A program made the position numbers and the translations under genes. Shown here in pieces: positions 18,401-27,397 of a stretch of 64,000 nucleotides of DNA. The stretch is taken from contig NZ_JBHTIU010000089.1 of the NCBI RefSeq assembly GCF_042677205.1, positions 1-64,000 on the forward strand, written 5' to 3'. How positions within the stretch are numbered: position 1 is the stretch's first letter; every line of letters begins with the position of its first letter. The notes under the pieces were generated by a model. It was not told where the DNA came from. It saw only the letters and a program-made list of their open reading frames with translations, and did not search any database. The DNA comes from Paenibacillus_L residui (GTDB taxonomy: Bacteria > Bacillota > Bacilli > Paenibacillales > NBRC-103111).

Positions 18401-18542
18401 CCATGACCATTTGTTCCGGCTTTTGTCTTCTGCCTCGGTCAAGTGTAAATCGGGACAACTCATTCGGTTGCCCTTCAAAGCAATCCACGATACTTTTTAC
18501 GGCGTCCAACTGAAACTGCTGATGTTTGAATTTGATCTTCAA
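15492..18542 (-). CDS. Type III restriction enzyme, Res subunit (helicase-nuclease)
   Basis: 1016 residues. The SF2 helicase core has Walker A METGTGKTYTY (about residues 101-111), motif II IIDEPQ (226-230, the DExx box) and motif VI in KKRQEVGRGLRL (about 560-575). The C-terminal endonuclease has a PD-(D/E)xK arrangement in NYNPDWAIVFKEG and IYFIAETKG (about 950-975). With Mod it would cut DNA when two unmethylated head-to-head sites are found. The start is TTG 16 bases after the mod stop, behind aaaggtggtgag. It looks intact at the family's usual length. Confidence 0.92.
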   Translation of the reverse strand: MKIKFKHQQFQLDAVKSIVDCFEGQPNELSRFTLDRGRRQKPEQMVMDDLANAEQANIGFKNNAIQLIDQEILKNIQTVQRKNGLKISEKLEGKYNLTIEMETGTGKTYTYIRTMFELYQKYGWSKFIVVVPSIAIREGVLKTFQITEDHFMSEYGTKARYFVYNSKQLHHIEKFASDAGINVMIINSQAFNARGKDARRIYMELDDFNSRKPIDVLASTNPIMIIDEPQSVEGKQTKESLKAFNPLFTLRYSATHREDYNKVYRLDALDAYNKKLVKKISVKGITAKGTSGTDSYLYLEGIDVSTKHAPLARLEFEVKTKTGLARKTYKIRQNDDIYQLSGELEQYKGYKVSEINGQKNSISFINGVTLYAGDVQGDVGELHFRRIQIRETIKSHFEKERALFHQGIKVLSLFFIDEVAKYRQYDKNGSELNGVYADMFEEEYMALLNEQLSLFTDDPYIQYLNRIQVKETHKGYFSIDKKSNRYVDPKVSARETDSDDADAYDLIMRDKERLLSFAEPTRFIFSHSALKEGWDNPNVFQICTLKHSDSTIKKRQEVGRGLRLCVNQNGERMDSSVPGIDVHEMNVLTVIASESYEQFAKQLQNEIAETLSDRPRKADRDFFLDKVLNNARGEQLKLEDALASKLLYTFIKNDYVDDQYNLTDVYFNAVENQSLKLPEELTDFQEPLVELVKSIYVEGKSNLADNERNRNIASVTVNNNFYKKEFQELWNQMNRKSVYTVKFDSEELVKKCVWTLDNHLQVPAIRYAIRHGEMNRIESQQQLKSGEAFQTRETKTELVEVKPDFRIKYDLVGKLMDETRLTRKTIVAILTGIKEATFLQFRKNPEEFMIRAAKLINEQKATTIIESITYDVLNDTFEADVFTKNTLSGKLGENAIPVEKHVYDYVVTDSKIERAFAKELDVSNEVRVYAKLPRGFFIPTPLGNYNPDWAIVFKEGEVKHIYFIAETKGSMESLELREVEKAKIECARKHFAKLNTGQLKYDVVNNYEKLLEIVKG

Positions 18543-18558
18543 TTTGAGCTCACCACCT

Positions 18559-20427
18559 TTACAGCACTTGAATTTCTGTGCCCGGAGAGAGCATCTTGAA
18601 CAATTCTTCTACATTGATGCGAGCAGAATCATCTTCAAAGGAACTGTCGCGGAATACAACCCGAAGCGGATGTTCTGCTGCAATTTGTTTCATAACGGAT
18701 TCCGGCACGTTATCATCAAAACATGCAATTAAAGAGTTTCCGGCGACATAGTGGACGGTCTTCCCTTCAAGCTGCTTCGTTTCCATTGGCAACGAAAGCT
18801 CAAGGCCGAGTTCCAGCATGACTTGAATAAGCAAATCTTCCCCGGTACGATCTTCTTTGATGTTGGATGCGAGATCGAACATATCGCCCTGCTTCAGATT
18901 GTCCGGTGTATAGTAAACATCTTTCATGTTCGATGAATCCACACGGAATACCCGGAAGCCGTAATCGATGTCTGCTCCTGTTTCTTCTTTAATCTTCTTC
19001 GCGGCACGGCGGATTCGTTCCTTGCCGATATCGCAGATGGTTTTGTAACCGGCTTTGTAGGCATCTGAATTTTCGGCTGTTTGTTCTGGAAGTTGAACCA
19101 TAATAAACCTAACATTAAAATTGTTTTCAGAATTATATTCCAAGATTGCATGTGCTGAACTTGCTGATCCGGAATAAAAATCAAGAACAATGTCATCAAT
19201 ATCTACGGTTAGTTCTAAAAGTCTCTTGATAAGCTTTGTAGGTTTAGGATAACTGAAAATTTTATCAACACCCATTAATGCCTTTAACTCATTATTTCCA
19301 TAAGCATTGTCTCCTGCAAATTCCCGTGAAAATATTGTTATTGGCACTATTCCATCCTGAACTTCGCTTAAATACCTCTTTATTGTTGGATAAGAATCAT
19401 CTTTACCCCATAATATCCTATTCTCGGTAATTGCCTTGTCTATTGTTTCCTTGCTGTATCTCCAGTACTTTCCCTCCGGTCTTTTCAAAATAACGCCATT
19501 GGGTTTAACAATTTCATAATCTGCATCATATGGATTATTCGCATAGATCGGGTCCGGTTTCCAAGGGCCTTTAGGGTCATTATCCGGATTAGTGTACATA
19601 CTTGAATCTTCTCTTTTAAGCAATTTTCTTATCCAACCTACATCTGTGGAATCGCTAACCTTGTTTTTTGCATAACAAAGAATATAATCATGTGACTCAG
19701 AGAAATATTTTGCCGAGTTTTTACGAGTATGAATTTTTTCCCATACAACTGTAGCAATAAAATTACCAGACCCAAAAATTTCATCACATAATTTTCTTAA
19801 ATTATGCATCTCGTTATCATCGATACTAATAAAAATTACGCCGTCTTCCCTTAATAGATTTCTTGCCACTTTCAGTCTTGAATACAACATAGTCAACCAG
19901 TCACTATGAAACCGTCCATTTGATTCAGTGTTCTGAACTAGTCTATTCCCATCTTCATCAACTTGTCCGGAATCTTCAAGATATTCATCTGATGGCCCTC
20001 TAAAATCGTCTTTATAAATAAAGTCCTTTCCCGTATTATACGGTGGATCAATATAGATCATTTTCACCTTATTCAAATACGACTCCTGAAGCAGTTTCAA
20101 CACTTCAAGATTATCGCCTTCAATATAAAGATTTTGCGTGTTGTCCCAATCCACGCTGTCTTCCTTGACCGGACGCAACGTTTTATCAATCGGTGTGTTC
20201 GCGTTAAGGATCGCCTGTTTCTTTCCGGGCCACGTAAGCTGATACCGTTCTTTCTCCCCTTCTACTAGCACATCGGACAATTCTTGTTTGAGCAGGTCAA
20301 AGTCAATGGTTCGTGTCACTTTGCCATGTTCATCTCTTGCCTCTGTTATCACGTTCGGGAATAATTCTGCAATCTTCTCAATGTTCTTTTGGGTTAAATC
20401 AACCGATTTCATCGTCAATTGTTTCAT
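18559..20427 (-). CDS. Type III DNA adenine methyltransferase, Mod subunit
   Basis: 622 residues. The catalytic motif IV DPPYNTGKDF is at residues 127-136, and the AdoMet-binding motif (LDFYSGSASSAHA) comes later at about 430, the order of beta-class N6-adenine methyltransferases. The variable middle part (about 225-400) would hold the target recognition domain and differs from the conserved ends by being more AT-rich. It is preceded by GGAGG, 15 bases after the DUF4391 stop. It modifies host DNA and directs Res to foreign DNA. The recognition site cannot be read from sequence. Confidence 0.93.
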   Translation of the reverse strand: MKQLTMKSVDLTQKNIEKIAELFPNVITEARDEHGKVTRTIDFDLLKQELSDVLVEGEKERYQLTWPGKKQAILNANTPIDKTLRPVKEDSVDWDNTQNLYIEGDNLEVLKLLQESYLNKVKMIYIDPPYNTGKDFIYKDDFRGPSDEYLEDSGQVDEDGNRLVQNTESNGRFHSDWLTMLYSRLKVARNLLREDGVIFISIDDNEMHNLRKLCDEIFGSGNFIATVVWEKIHTRKNSAKYFSESHDYILCYAKNKVSDSTDVGWIRKLLKREDSSMYTNPDNDPKGPWKPDPIYANNPYDADYEIVKPNGVILKRPEGKYWRYSKETIDKAITENRILWGKDDSYPTIKRYLSEVQDGIVPITIFSREFAGDNAYGNNELKALMGVDKIFSYPKPTKLIKRLLELTVDIDDIVLDFYSGSASSAHAILEYNSENNFNVRFIMVQLPEQTAENSDAYKAGYKTICDIGKERIRRAAKKIKEETGADIDYGFRVFRVDSSNMKDVYYTPDNLKQGDMFDLASNIKEDRTGEDLLIQVMLELGLELSLPMETKQLEGKTVHYVAGNSLIACFDDNVPESVMKQIAAEHPLRVVFRDSSFEDDSARINVEELFKMLSPGTEIQVL

Positions 20428-20442
20428 CTTTGAACCTCCTGT

Positions 20443-21099
20443 TCAGCTTTCAAGAAGTCTATTTAGCTCTTTCTTCTTTCGTTGCAGTTCCATGTTCAGT
20501 TCGACTTTGCGGTTGAACTGTTTTTCAGCCCGAATCTTGGACTCTAGCCGGTGGCATTCTTGCGTCAGCTTGTCAATTTGGGCTTGCCGTTCCAAAACTT
20601 CTGAAAGCTCAATTTCTGGCTTCATCTTAATGGGAACCAGTTGACGGATGATGTTCTCATAAACAACCTTTAGATTGAGTCCTTGGAGGATATCCAGCTC
20701 GATACTCTCCGCCGGTTGCCAGTCCGTCTCGTGGTAGGAACGAACTACAGACCGATTGTCGTCGGTTTGATTTCGCTCTTTGTAGGCGATAGCGAGCTTG
20801 GCCTGACCATCATACATTAAGACATGCAAAATGGGATAAGGGATCGCCTTGTCAATATTCCGCAGCAAGTCAAGGGAGTAGGTTTGCTCCTTCAAATGAA
20901 TCTCGAATATCTGAATTTCTTCAATGTCGTCTTTCGGATCGAGACGAATCGTCTCCTTGGATAACTTGTGTTTCCAGATGATCGATTCGACTTGTTCAGT
21001 AAACAATTCCTTCAGATGTTGGTTTGCATGCAGCTTCTCATAAAATTTGTTCTTCGGAATTTTGCGGTTTACGAGTGTACTTGACGGCAATTGAAACAT
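20443..21099 (-). CDS. DUF4391 domain protein of the restriction operon
   Basis: 218 residues. It begins MFQLPSSTLVNRKIPKNKFY, the typical DUF4391 opening, and ends in a long charged coiled coil (about residues 160-218, QAQIDKLTQECHRLESKIRA onward). DUF4391 proteins occur beside SNF2 helicases and type III methylases; their activity is undefined. The ATG shares one base with the helicase stop (TGATG), so translation is coupled; a GTG one codon earlier is possible. An adaptor joining helicase and Mod-Res is plausible but unproved. Confidence 0.8.
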   Translation of the reverse strand: MFQLPSSTLVNRKIPKNKFYEKLHANQHLKELFTEQVESIIWKHKLSKETIRLDPKDDIEEIQIFEIHLKEQTYSLDLLRNIDKAIPYPILHVLMYDGQAKLAIAYKERNQTDDNRSVVRSYHETDWQPAESIELDILQGLNLKVVYENIIRQLVPIKMKPEIELSEVLERQAQIDKLTQECHRLESKIRAEKQFNRKVELNMELQRKKKELNRLLES

Positions 21100-24000
21100 C
21101 ACGCATTCACCTGCCTGATGACGACAAAGGTGATGAGTTCAAAGTCCTCAATCCCTTTAATCGAGTCGATCAATGCTGTCGTACCTCCCGAACTAAACAA
21201 GCTATCCAGATCGTTTTCTTCTTTCACCTGTACAATCGAGCGGATTGTTTCTTCCAACAGCATGGAATACATGTCCATCTTTTTGCCGTCTTTCGTCGCT
21301 TGATTGAAGCTGCGGCAGGCCTCCATCATCGGTTCCGATTGCCCTCTGCATAGGGCTCGCAGGATATCCAGCGTCTTTTTGACATCCATATGATTGGTGA
21401 TGACTTCACCATCTTCGCTCATATAGACGAGGTAGAAGGGATGCAGTCGGTTCTGCTTGTCGGGATTCAGTTCCTCATTGACATTGCGAAGAACAAAGAT
21501 GACTCCGGGCTTTGCTCCCTTCTCTTCGTCAGCAGCCACAACCGCATGCAGTCCGCTCGGAACGGAATCAAGTTCTCCGTTTTCCTTGACATAGTTCACC
21601 AAGTCCATGCGGAAATCGTTCAGGCCCAAATCGGTGATGGAGACGCCTGTGTTCATATCGTCCAGATCGACGACTTCCTTTTGCAAACGATGAAGTTGCT
21701 GCTTCCGATATTCCAGATCGCTGGATTGATTGAACAGAACGTTATCATCGCCGGTTGCCGTCATATCCATGATGACCATGCGATTTTCGACCCGTTCTTT
21801 TAACTGAATGTATTCATCCAGCGTCATGTTGGGCCAGAAGTTCACCAATTGAATTTCCTTGTTCTGCGAACCGATCCGGTCTATTCGGCCAAATCGTTGA
21901 ATAATCCGCACTGGATTCCAGTGAATGTCATAGTTGATAAGATAGTCGCAATCTTGCAAGTTTTGCCCCTCAGAAATACAATCGGAAGCAATGAGCAGAT
22001 CAATCTCGCCTTTGACATCCGGCATGGTCAGCTTCTTCTCCTTGGATCGAGGCGAGAAGCAAGTCAACAATGTGCTGATATCATTCCGCAAACCAGCGGT
22101 GTTTTTGTTCTCATCGCTTCCGACGATTTTGGCCGTGTCGATATTGTACTTCGCCTTCATGTACGCAGATAAATGCGTGTACAAGTACGCCGCGGTATCC
22201 GTGAACGCACTGAAAACGATGACTTTGCGGTTGCCGGGATTGATCGGATGATTGATTTTGTGATCAATAACCTGCTTTAATGTGTTTAGCTTCGCATCAT
22301 GTTCAGGCGTTACTTTCTGCATTTCGGTCAGCAAGGCGGAAAGAATGTTGTGATCATTCATCAAATCTTCTTTCCAGCGAAGAACATCCATATCGGACAA
22401 ATTGATCTTGATTGTATCCCCGATGCTGAAATCATCGTCCAACCAGTCGTCATCGTCAAGATTGGCATCCTCAATATCGGTATAACCTACAGCGTCGGAT
22501 TTCCCGCTTCGCTCGAACGCTTCGATTTGCTGAAGCGTCTGATCAATTTTGGAGACAATCTTGGAAAGGGTCAATCGGAAAGATTCCACTGAACTTTCCA
22601 GGCGTTTCAGCAGGTTGATCCGCATCAAGAGTTGCAAGCTGCCTTCGCGATCCATCTGCCTGAAGTTCCCGCTCCCGCCCCTTACGCTGGTGTCATACAA
22701 CTCTTCATAGAAACGCAATCGGCTCGGCTGAATGTATTTGAATGGTGCATAAATGCCGAGATTGATTCTGGACAACTCTATAAAAATTTCATTATACCCG
22801 ATCACATCGGTTCTGTCGGTCAAATCGCAAAACTTGGAGAGAGGCGGCAGCCGCCTTGGGAACTCGCCGATCTCCTCCGCTTTGTAATACTTCTGGATAT
22901 GCTTGCGTGACCGAGCGATCGTCAAGCTGTCCAGCAGCTCAAAAAAGTCGAAGTCGAGCATACCAAGAAGCGTCTCCGTTGTACGTTCAGCAACATCCAT
23001 CTTAGACCATTGGTTAAACGCGGACTGAGCTCGTTTGAAGATGTCGTTAATCCCCCGCTCCGTCCCCAACTTGCTGTTGATTTCCTCTGGATTTCCTTCA
23101 TAAGCCAAGGCAAGCTGGTTGCGAAGATCCATGAATTTGTTGTTCACCGGAGTAGCGGAGAGCATGAGCACTTTCGTTTTCACGCCGCTTTTTAACACTT
23201 TCCGCATCAGCTTCTGATACCGCGTCTCTTTATCTTTCTTGGCTTCGTTGTTACGGAAATTATGCGACTCATCAATGACGAGCAGATCGTAATTGCCCCA
23301 ATTCAACCGGTCAAGCGGGATATCGTTTGATTTGCCTCTTTCCCGCGATATGTCCGTATGGTAGAGTACATCATAGCGGAATCGGTCAGCATACAAAATA
23401 TTGTTGGTTACATTCTGTTTATAGGTAAGCCAGTTGTCGCCGAGTTTCTTGGGACATAACAACAATACGGACTTGTTGCGAAGTTCATAGTATTTAATGA
23501 TGCCAAGAGCCGTGAATGTTTTTCCCAGACCGACGCTGTCTGCCAGGATGCATCCATTGTATTTTTCCAGTTTATTAATCGCACCAAGAACCGCATCTTT
23601 CTGGAAGTGATAGAGACGTTTCCAGATTTCCGTCTCTTTGAATCCAGTTGCTTCGTTGGGCAATATGTCTTCTGTGATGTCCGATAGGAACTCGTTGAAA
23701 ATATTGTACAAAATGACATAGTAAATGAACTCCGGAGAGTTCTCTTTATACACCGATGAAATATGCTCCACAACCTGGTTCGTGACATCTTCAAGCTTGC
23801 TTTTGTCATTCCATACCTGATCGAACAGATCGAAATACATTTTGGTAAACGGAGCTTCTGTGAACTTGTTCACCATCTTGGAGAGAGCATTGCCCTTTTC
23901 ATAACCAAGATCAACGGTCGTAAAGCCATCGATCGGCATATAGGTGACAGCATTGTTTGCAGTCTGCACATTCAGCATGCCTTGCATTGAACCTGAAGTA

Positions 24001-24353
24001 CGGTTCGATTTGAACGTGACTTTTTTACGAATCCAGTCACTGCACTCTTTTGCAATCGCTTTGAGTGTCAATTCGTTTTTGAGCCGGATTTCAAATTCGG
24101 TGCCGTACAAGCTTTTTTCCCGGTTCCGTTTCGGGATATAAAATTCCCGCTTCTCCTTTTTTATGCTATCCGCAATAAAGGTGGGAGAGGTGAAGATGAA
24201 CCGGACTTCTTCCACCTGATTCAGTTCTTTCATTAAGGCTTCATATGCATAAATGGAGAAGCATGATGCAGCAATCGATACTTTGCTGCCTTTGCGAACT
24301 TCAAGTTTCAAATTTTCGCCGAGAAGATTGTCGATATTATTGATGATTTCCAT
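21099..24353 (-). CDS. SNF2-family helicase with phospholipase D-like N-terminus
   Basis: 1084 residues. The N-terminal 150 residues follow the PLD-like nuclease fold seen in many defence helicases, but the usual HxK motif reads MQGML near residue 123, so that part is probably non-catalytic. The SNF2/SF2 core has Walker A ADSVGLGKT (about 271-279), DESH (361-364), motif III LMLSATPVNN and motif VI IIQRFGRIDRIGSQN near residue 850. It is the first gene of the four-gene restriction operon, preceded by an agaggtg site. It may remodel or translocate on DNA before Mod-Res acts. Confidence 0.88.
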   Translation of the reverse strand: MEIINNIDNLLGENLKLEVRKGSKVSIAASCFSIYAYEALMKELNQVEEVRFIFTSPTFIADSIKKEKREFYIPKRNREKSLYGTEFEIRLKNELTLKAIAKECSDWIRKKVTFKSNRTSGSMQGMLNVQTANNAVTYMPIDGFTTVDLGYEKGNALSKMVNKFTEAPFTKMYFDLFDQVWNDKSKLEDVTNQVVEHISSVYKENSPEFIYYVILYNIFNEFLSDITEDILPNEATGFKETEIWKRLYHFQKDAVLGAINKLEKYNGCILADSVGLGKTFTALGIIKYYELRNKSVLLLCPKKLGDNWLTYKQNVTNNILYADRFRYDVLYHTDISRERGKSNDIPLDRLNWGNYDLLVIDESHNFRNNEAKKDKETRYQKLMRKVLKSGVKTKVLMLSATPVNNKFMDLRNQLALAYEGNPEEINSKLGTERGINDIFKRAQSAFNQWSKMDVAERTTETLLGMLDFDFFELLDSLTIARSRKHIQKYYKAEEIGEFPRRLPPLSKFCDLTDRTDVIGYNEIFIELSRINLGIYAPFKYIQPSRLRFYEELYDTSVRGGSGNFRQMDREGSLQLLMRINLLKRLESSVESFRLTLSKIVSKIDQTLQQIEAFERSGKSDAVGYTDIEDANLDDDDWLDDDFSIGDTIKINLSDMDVLRWKEDLMNDHNILSALLTEMQKVTPEHDAKLNTLKQVIDHKINHPINPGNRKVIVFSAFTDTAAYLYTHLSAYMKAKYNIDTAKIVGSDENKNTAGLRNDISTLLTCFSPRSKEKKLTMPDVKGEIDLLIASDCISEGQNLQDCDYLINYDIHWNPVRIIQRFGRIDRIGSQNKEIQLVNFWPNMTLDEYIQLKERVENRMVIMDMTATGDDNVLFNQSSDLEYRKQQLHRLQKEVVDLDDMNTGVSITDLGLNDFRMDLVNYVKENGELDSVPSGLHAVVAADEEKGAKPGVIFVLRNVNEELNPDKQNRLHPFYLVYMSEDGEVITNHMDVKKTLDILRALCRGQSEPMMEACRSFNQATKDGKKMDMYSMLLEETIRSIVQVKEENDLDSLFSSGGTTALIDSIKGIEDFELITFVVIRQVNA

Positions 24354-24867
24354 AGTTCACCTCTTGTTCCGCCCGAAACCACGCAACTTTTCCTATTCGA
24401 CATCCCCCGCTGAAATTCCTTGTTTGAAGTAGTTCTGATTTCCTATTTGAGGAAATATATTGTTCGATGATGACTTTTGTAACGTGAATTGGGTGTTGAA
24501 CTTGAAAAAATGGATGTTTCCGCCTCAGCACCGCCTTACCCAGGCAAGAATCCCAATGAAACAAGCCAAAAGTCCACAAAATCATCCGATGAAGGGTTAC
24601 TGTCGGCTGATCAATATTCTATATATCGTCAATATTGATAAATTGTAACGTACCAATGCAAATAAACAGAAAAAGCCGAAATCGTTTTGAATCGTCCCAT
24701 TAAGATATATCTCAAAACTAATAGTAAGCTTAATTCGAGAATTTTATCTCCCCGTATCCCGCCTTTCGGCCATTGCTATTTGTGAAAAAAAGTGAGGTTC
24801 GCAATCCCCCGCCGCGATATCGATTCTGTTGTCTGGTAGAGACTAATGCCGACAGCTATTCGCAGCT
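24354..24867. promoter_or_regulatory. Intergenic control region of the restriction operon, with palindrome
   Basis: No gene was seen in this 514-base gap. At 24611-24638 an 8-bp inverted repeat tcaatatt / aatattga with a 12-base spacer (ctatatatcgtc) forms a likely operator about 260 bases upstream of the helicase start. The surrounding sequence is AT-rich, as in a promoter. Confidence 0.4.
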
Positions 24868-26373
24868 TCAGTTGCTTTGAGTACGGGAACCATCGTTCAG
24901 AACGCCTTTTACGTATGACTTTAACTGCTCAGGTTCAACGTAAAGTACGGCATTTCCGTTCACTGATTTTTCTTGTATGAGTTCCATCGGCGGCAATTGA
25001 ATGCTGTCAATGCTTTCCCTGTCGATCTCAAAGCCCAGCTTGCCCAGCTTTATCATATCATCGTCGCTGATGTTCGTTTCGATATACGGCTCGAAAAAAA
25101 GTATTAGTTTTGGAAGCTCCGTAACTTTCGTTCTAGTAAGCAACTCTATGACGACAGCTTTCAGAAACTTTCGTTGCCGTTCCGTACGGGCGAAATCGCT
25201 CATTGCATCATGCCGGAATCGAACGTACTGTAATGCCTGTATTCCGTCCAAGTGCTGATAGCCCTTTTTCAAATGGATTTCGTACATTGAGTCTTCATTG
25301 GAATCGACATAGTTCATATTTTTCTCTACTTCTAGGTCAATGCCGCCAATTGAGTCAATCAATCTGATAAAGCTCTGCATATCCATGTACAAATAATATT
25401 GGATTGGAATACCCGTCAATTCTTCTGCTGATTTCATTGCCAAACTGGAACCACCCATTGTAATTGCCCTGCTGATACGCTCCTCACCAAAACCCGGAAT
25501 ATTTACATATGTATCACGGAGAATGGAGAGCAATTTCATTTTTTTCGTTGCAGGGTCGATAGAAACGATCATCAAGCTGTCCGCAGAATGAATCTCGTCT
25601 TTCTTCCGGGAATCGCCGCCCAATAACAGAATATTAATCCTGTCCGTGCTCTCCCACTTTGCAGGAGCGGTTGTCTGAGCCGCTGGTGCTTTGCTTTCAT
25701 TTGTCACCGCCGTCTTGGTCGTTACCGTTGCCTTCTCAAGAGCGTCATTAAACGTCAGATAGTATTTGAAAAAGAAAAACAAACCTGCAAGCAATGCCAG
25801 TAAATAAGGTATCGTTAATACGGCAATAGGCAATACCAAATTCGTTCCACCTGACGCTGCGATATCTGCTTCCCGTGACTCACGCTTATTCTGGTCTTGG
25901 ACAATGGCGGTTATTTTCCTTTTTGCTTGATGCAGATATAACTTGTTTGCAAAAATGCCCAGCACCGGTTTAGGGATGCAACAGATAACCAGCACCAATG
26001 GGAGAAGGCCGGGGCTCTCGATCGGGTTCCATTCGCTGAAAACAGAGGCAACAATCACGTTGCTCCAAACAAACCAAATCAGGAGATACAAGACACAGTA
26101 AAGGTACATCTTCCGGTACATCAGCCAGTAAGCATCGAAAAGAAAGGCAGGCCAGTTCCAACGGCTATTGCGTCTCCATTTCTGTAAGTATACATCGGCG
26201 TTTTTGCCAATGAACCAAGAAAGCTCTTCTTCGGAAACACCACTCGTTTGGGTCTCAGTGATGTTCTGCGGTCGATGATAACTGGTACTATTACCGGCAT
26301 CTATTCGTTGCCCGCATTGCCCGCAAAAATTTTGATTGTCCTGTAGTGTATGTCCGCAATTTGTGCAGTTCAT
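24868..26373 (-). CDS. Zinc-ribbon / DUF2628 / LytR-CpsA-Psr fusion protein
   Basis: 501 residues. Domains in order: a zinc ribbon (C3-C6 and C17-C20), a DUF2628 region (about 50-125) with WNWPAFLFDAYWLMYRKMYL and two membrane helices, another helix (about 178-202), then an extracellular LCP domain (about 245-480) with INILLLGGDSR, SADSLMIVSIDP, LSILRDTYVNIPG and the Arg-rich YVRFRHDAMSDFARTERQRK. LCP enzymes join glycopolymers such as teichoic acids to peptidoglycan. Ordinary LCP proteins have a single N-terminal anchor, so this multi-domain form is unusual. It is the last gene of the surface operon, with ribosome site aaaggag. Confidence 0.85.
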   Translation of the reverse strand: MNCTNCGHTLQDNQNFCGQCGQRIDAGNSTSYHRPQNITETQTSGVSEEELSWFIGKNADVYLQKWRRNSRWNWPAFLFDAYWLMYRKMYLYCVLYLLIWFVWSNVIVASVFSEWNPIESPGLLPLVLVICCIPKPVLGIFANKLYLHQAKRKITAIVQDQNKRESREADIAASGGTNLVLPIAVLTIPYLLALLAGLFFFFKYYLTFNDALEKATVTTKTAVTNESKAPAAQTTAPAKWESTDRINILLLGGDSRKKDEIHSADSLMIVSIDPATKKMKLLSILRDTYVNIPGFGEERISRAITMGGSSLAMKSAEELTGIPIQYYLYMDMQSFIRLIDSIGGIDLEVEKNMNYVDSNEDSMYEIHLKKGYQHLDGIQALQYVRFRHDAMSDFARTERQRKFLKAVVIELLTRTKVTELPKLILFFEPYIETNISDDDMIKLGKLGFEIDRESIDSIQLPPMELIQEKSVNGNAVLYVEPEQLKSYVKGVLNDGSRTQSN

Positions 26374-26439
26374 GTCTAACTCCTTTGCCGTAATCTTCGA
26401 GGTAACTTTTCTCGTTAATGAAGCCGAATCTTGGCACCG

Positions 26440-27096
26440 TTAACGGTTGTATAGTTCCCGCTGCGGAGAGGTTACGGTTGCTCCGGCTTCTTCAAGCATG
26501 AGCAATGCCTCTTGGTTATACGTCATTTTGGCCAGCATAACTCCTTGGTTTGGGTCTGCACCGCTCTCCAGCATCAATCTGACAATGTCGAGTTTGTCAT
26601 ACATGATCGCGAACTGAAGACCGCCGTTGATATCGGCCCCGTGCCGAATCAATAACTCCACTGCTTTTATTTGTCCCCTCTCGATTGCATCTTTCAGTGC
26701 ATATGGATCATCGGCAACATTTATGCCCGCTTCAATCAATAATTGAATGACCGGTACCGGATCATCAACGTAATTTATGGCGACAGATAAATTGCCAACG
26801 AGTATCTTCTCCCCGCTTCCGTAGTTCGCTTGCTCATTCGGACTGGCACCATGGGCCAGAAGTTTTCTTATCATGTTTATGTCGCCGTTTCTGACAGCAA
26901 GATTCAATGGTGTGTACGCAGAATCGGTATGTGCATTCGGATCGGCCCCGAGTTTCAACATCCAGTCCACCATGTTCATGTCTCGTTCGTTTACTGCGGA
27001 TAACAATAACCGTTCCTTCGGTATGAGCTTGATGATCATTACGACGGCAATACAACACGCTAGCAAGGACAACATGATCTTTATAAACAGCCTCAC
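26440..27096 (-). CDS. Membrane-anchored ankyrin-repeat protein
   Basis: 218 residues: an N-terminal hydrophobic helix (about 5-25), then five or so ankyrin repeats with the usual pattern (VDWMLKLGADPNAHTD, TPLNLAVRNGDINMIRKLLA, AVELLIRHGADINGGLQFAI, VRLMLESGADPNQG). Ankyrin repeats bind proteins. The anchor puts them most likely on the outer face. It starts with GTG behind aaaggaagg, 21 bases after the small membrane protein, and is probably part of the surface operon. Confidence 0.85.
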   Translation of the reverse strand: MRLFIKIMLSLLACCIAVVMIIKLIPKERLLLSAVNERDMNMVDWMLKLGADPNAHTDSAYTPLNLAVRNGDINMIRKLLAHGASPNEQANYGSGEKILVGNLSVAINYVDDPVPVIQLLIEAGINVADDPYALKDAIERGQIKAVELLIRHGADINGGLQFAIMYDKLDIVRLMLESGADPNQGVMLAKMTYNQEALLMLEEAGATVTSPQRELYNR

Positions 27097-27117
27097 TGGT
27101 TACCTTCCTTTCAATGC

Positions 27118-27312
27118 TTAGTAGTATCCGGCTCTCATCTTGTCTTCGATGTTAGTCGCAATCACAAGCAAAATTACGCCAACAACCAAAATGATGAATC
27201 CGATTCCGATTTGTGTTCTCTTCTTCTTTCTAATCGAAGCAATGATATGTACAATGCCGGAAACTTCCGAAACAGCACCGATGATTTTTAACAGCAATGC
27301 CAAGGTTGCCAT
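27118..27312 (-). CDS. Small two-helix membrane protein
   Basis: 64 residues with two predicted helices (about 3-22 and 35-53) joined by a basic loop (RKKKRTQ) and ending KMRAGYY. No family was recognised. It sits between the S-layer-homology gene and the ankyrin gene, all on the minus strand with short gaps. Confidence 0.6.
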   Translation of the reverse strand: MATLALLLKIIGAVSEVSGIVHIIASIRKKKRTQIGIGFIILVVGVILLVIATNIEDKMRAGYY

Positions 27313-27397
27313 TGAATGTACCTTCTTTCGTATGTTTGGAGTGAAGTCTTAATGTAAATAGAGGGAGCACAGCGGCTCCCACAGATTGATTAGAAAA

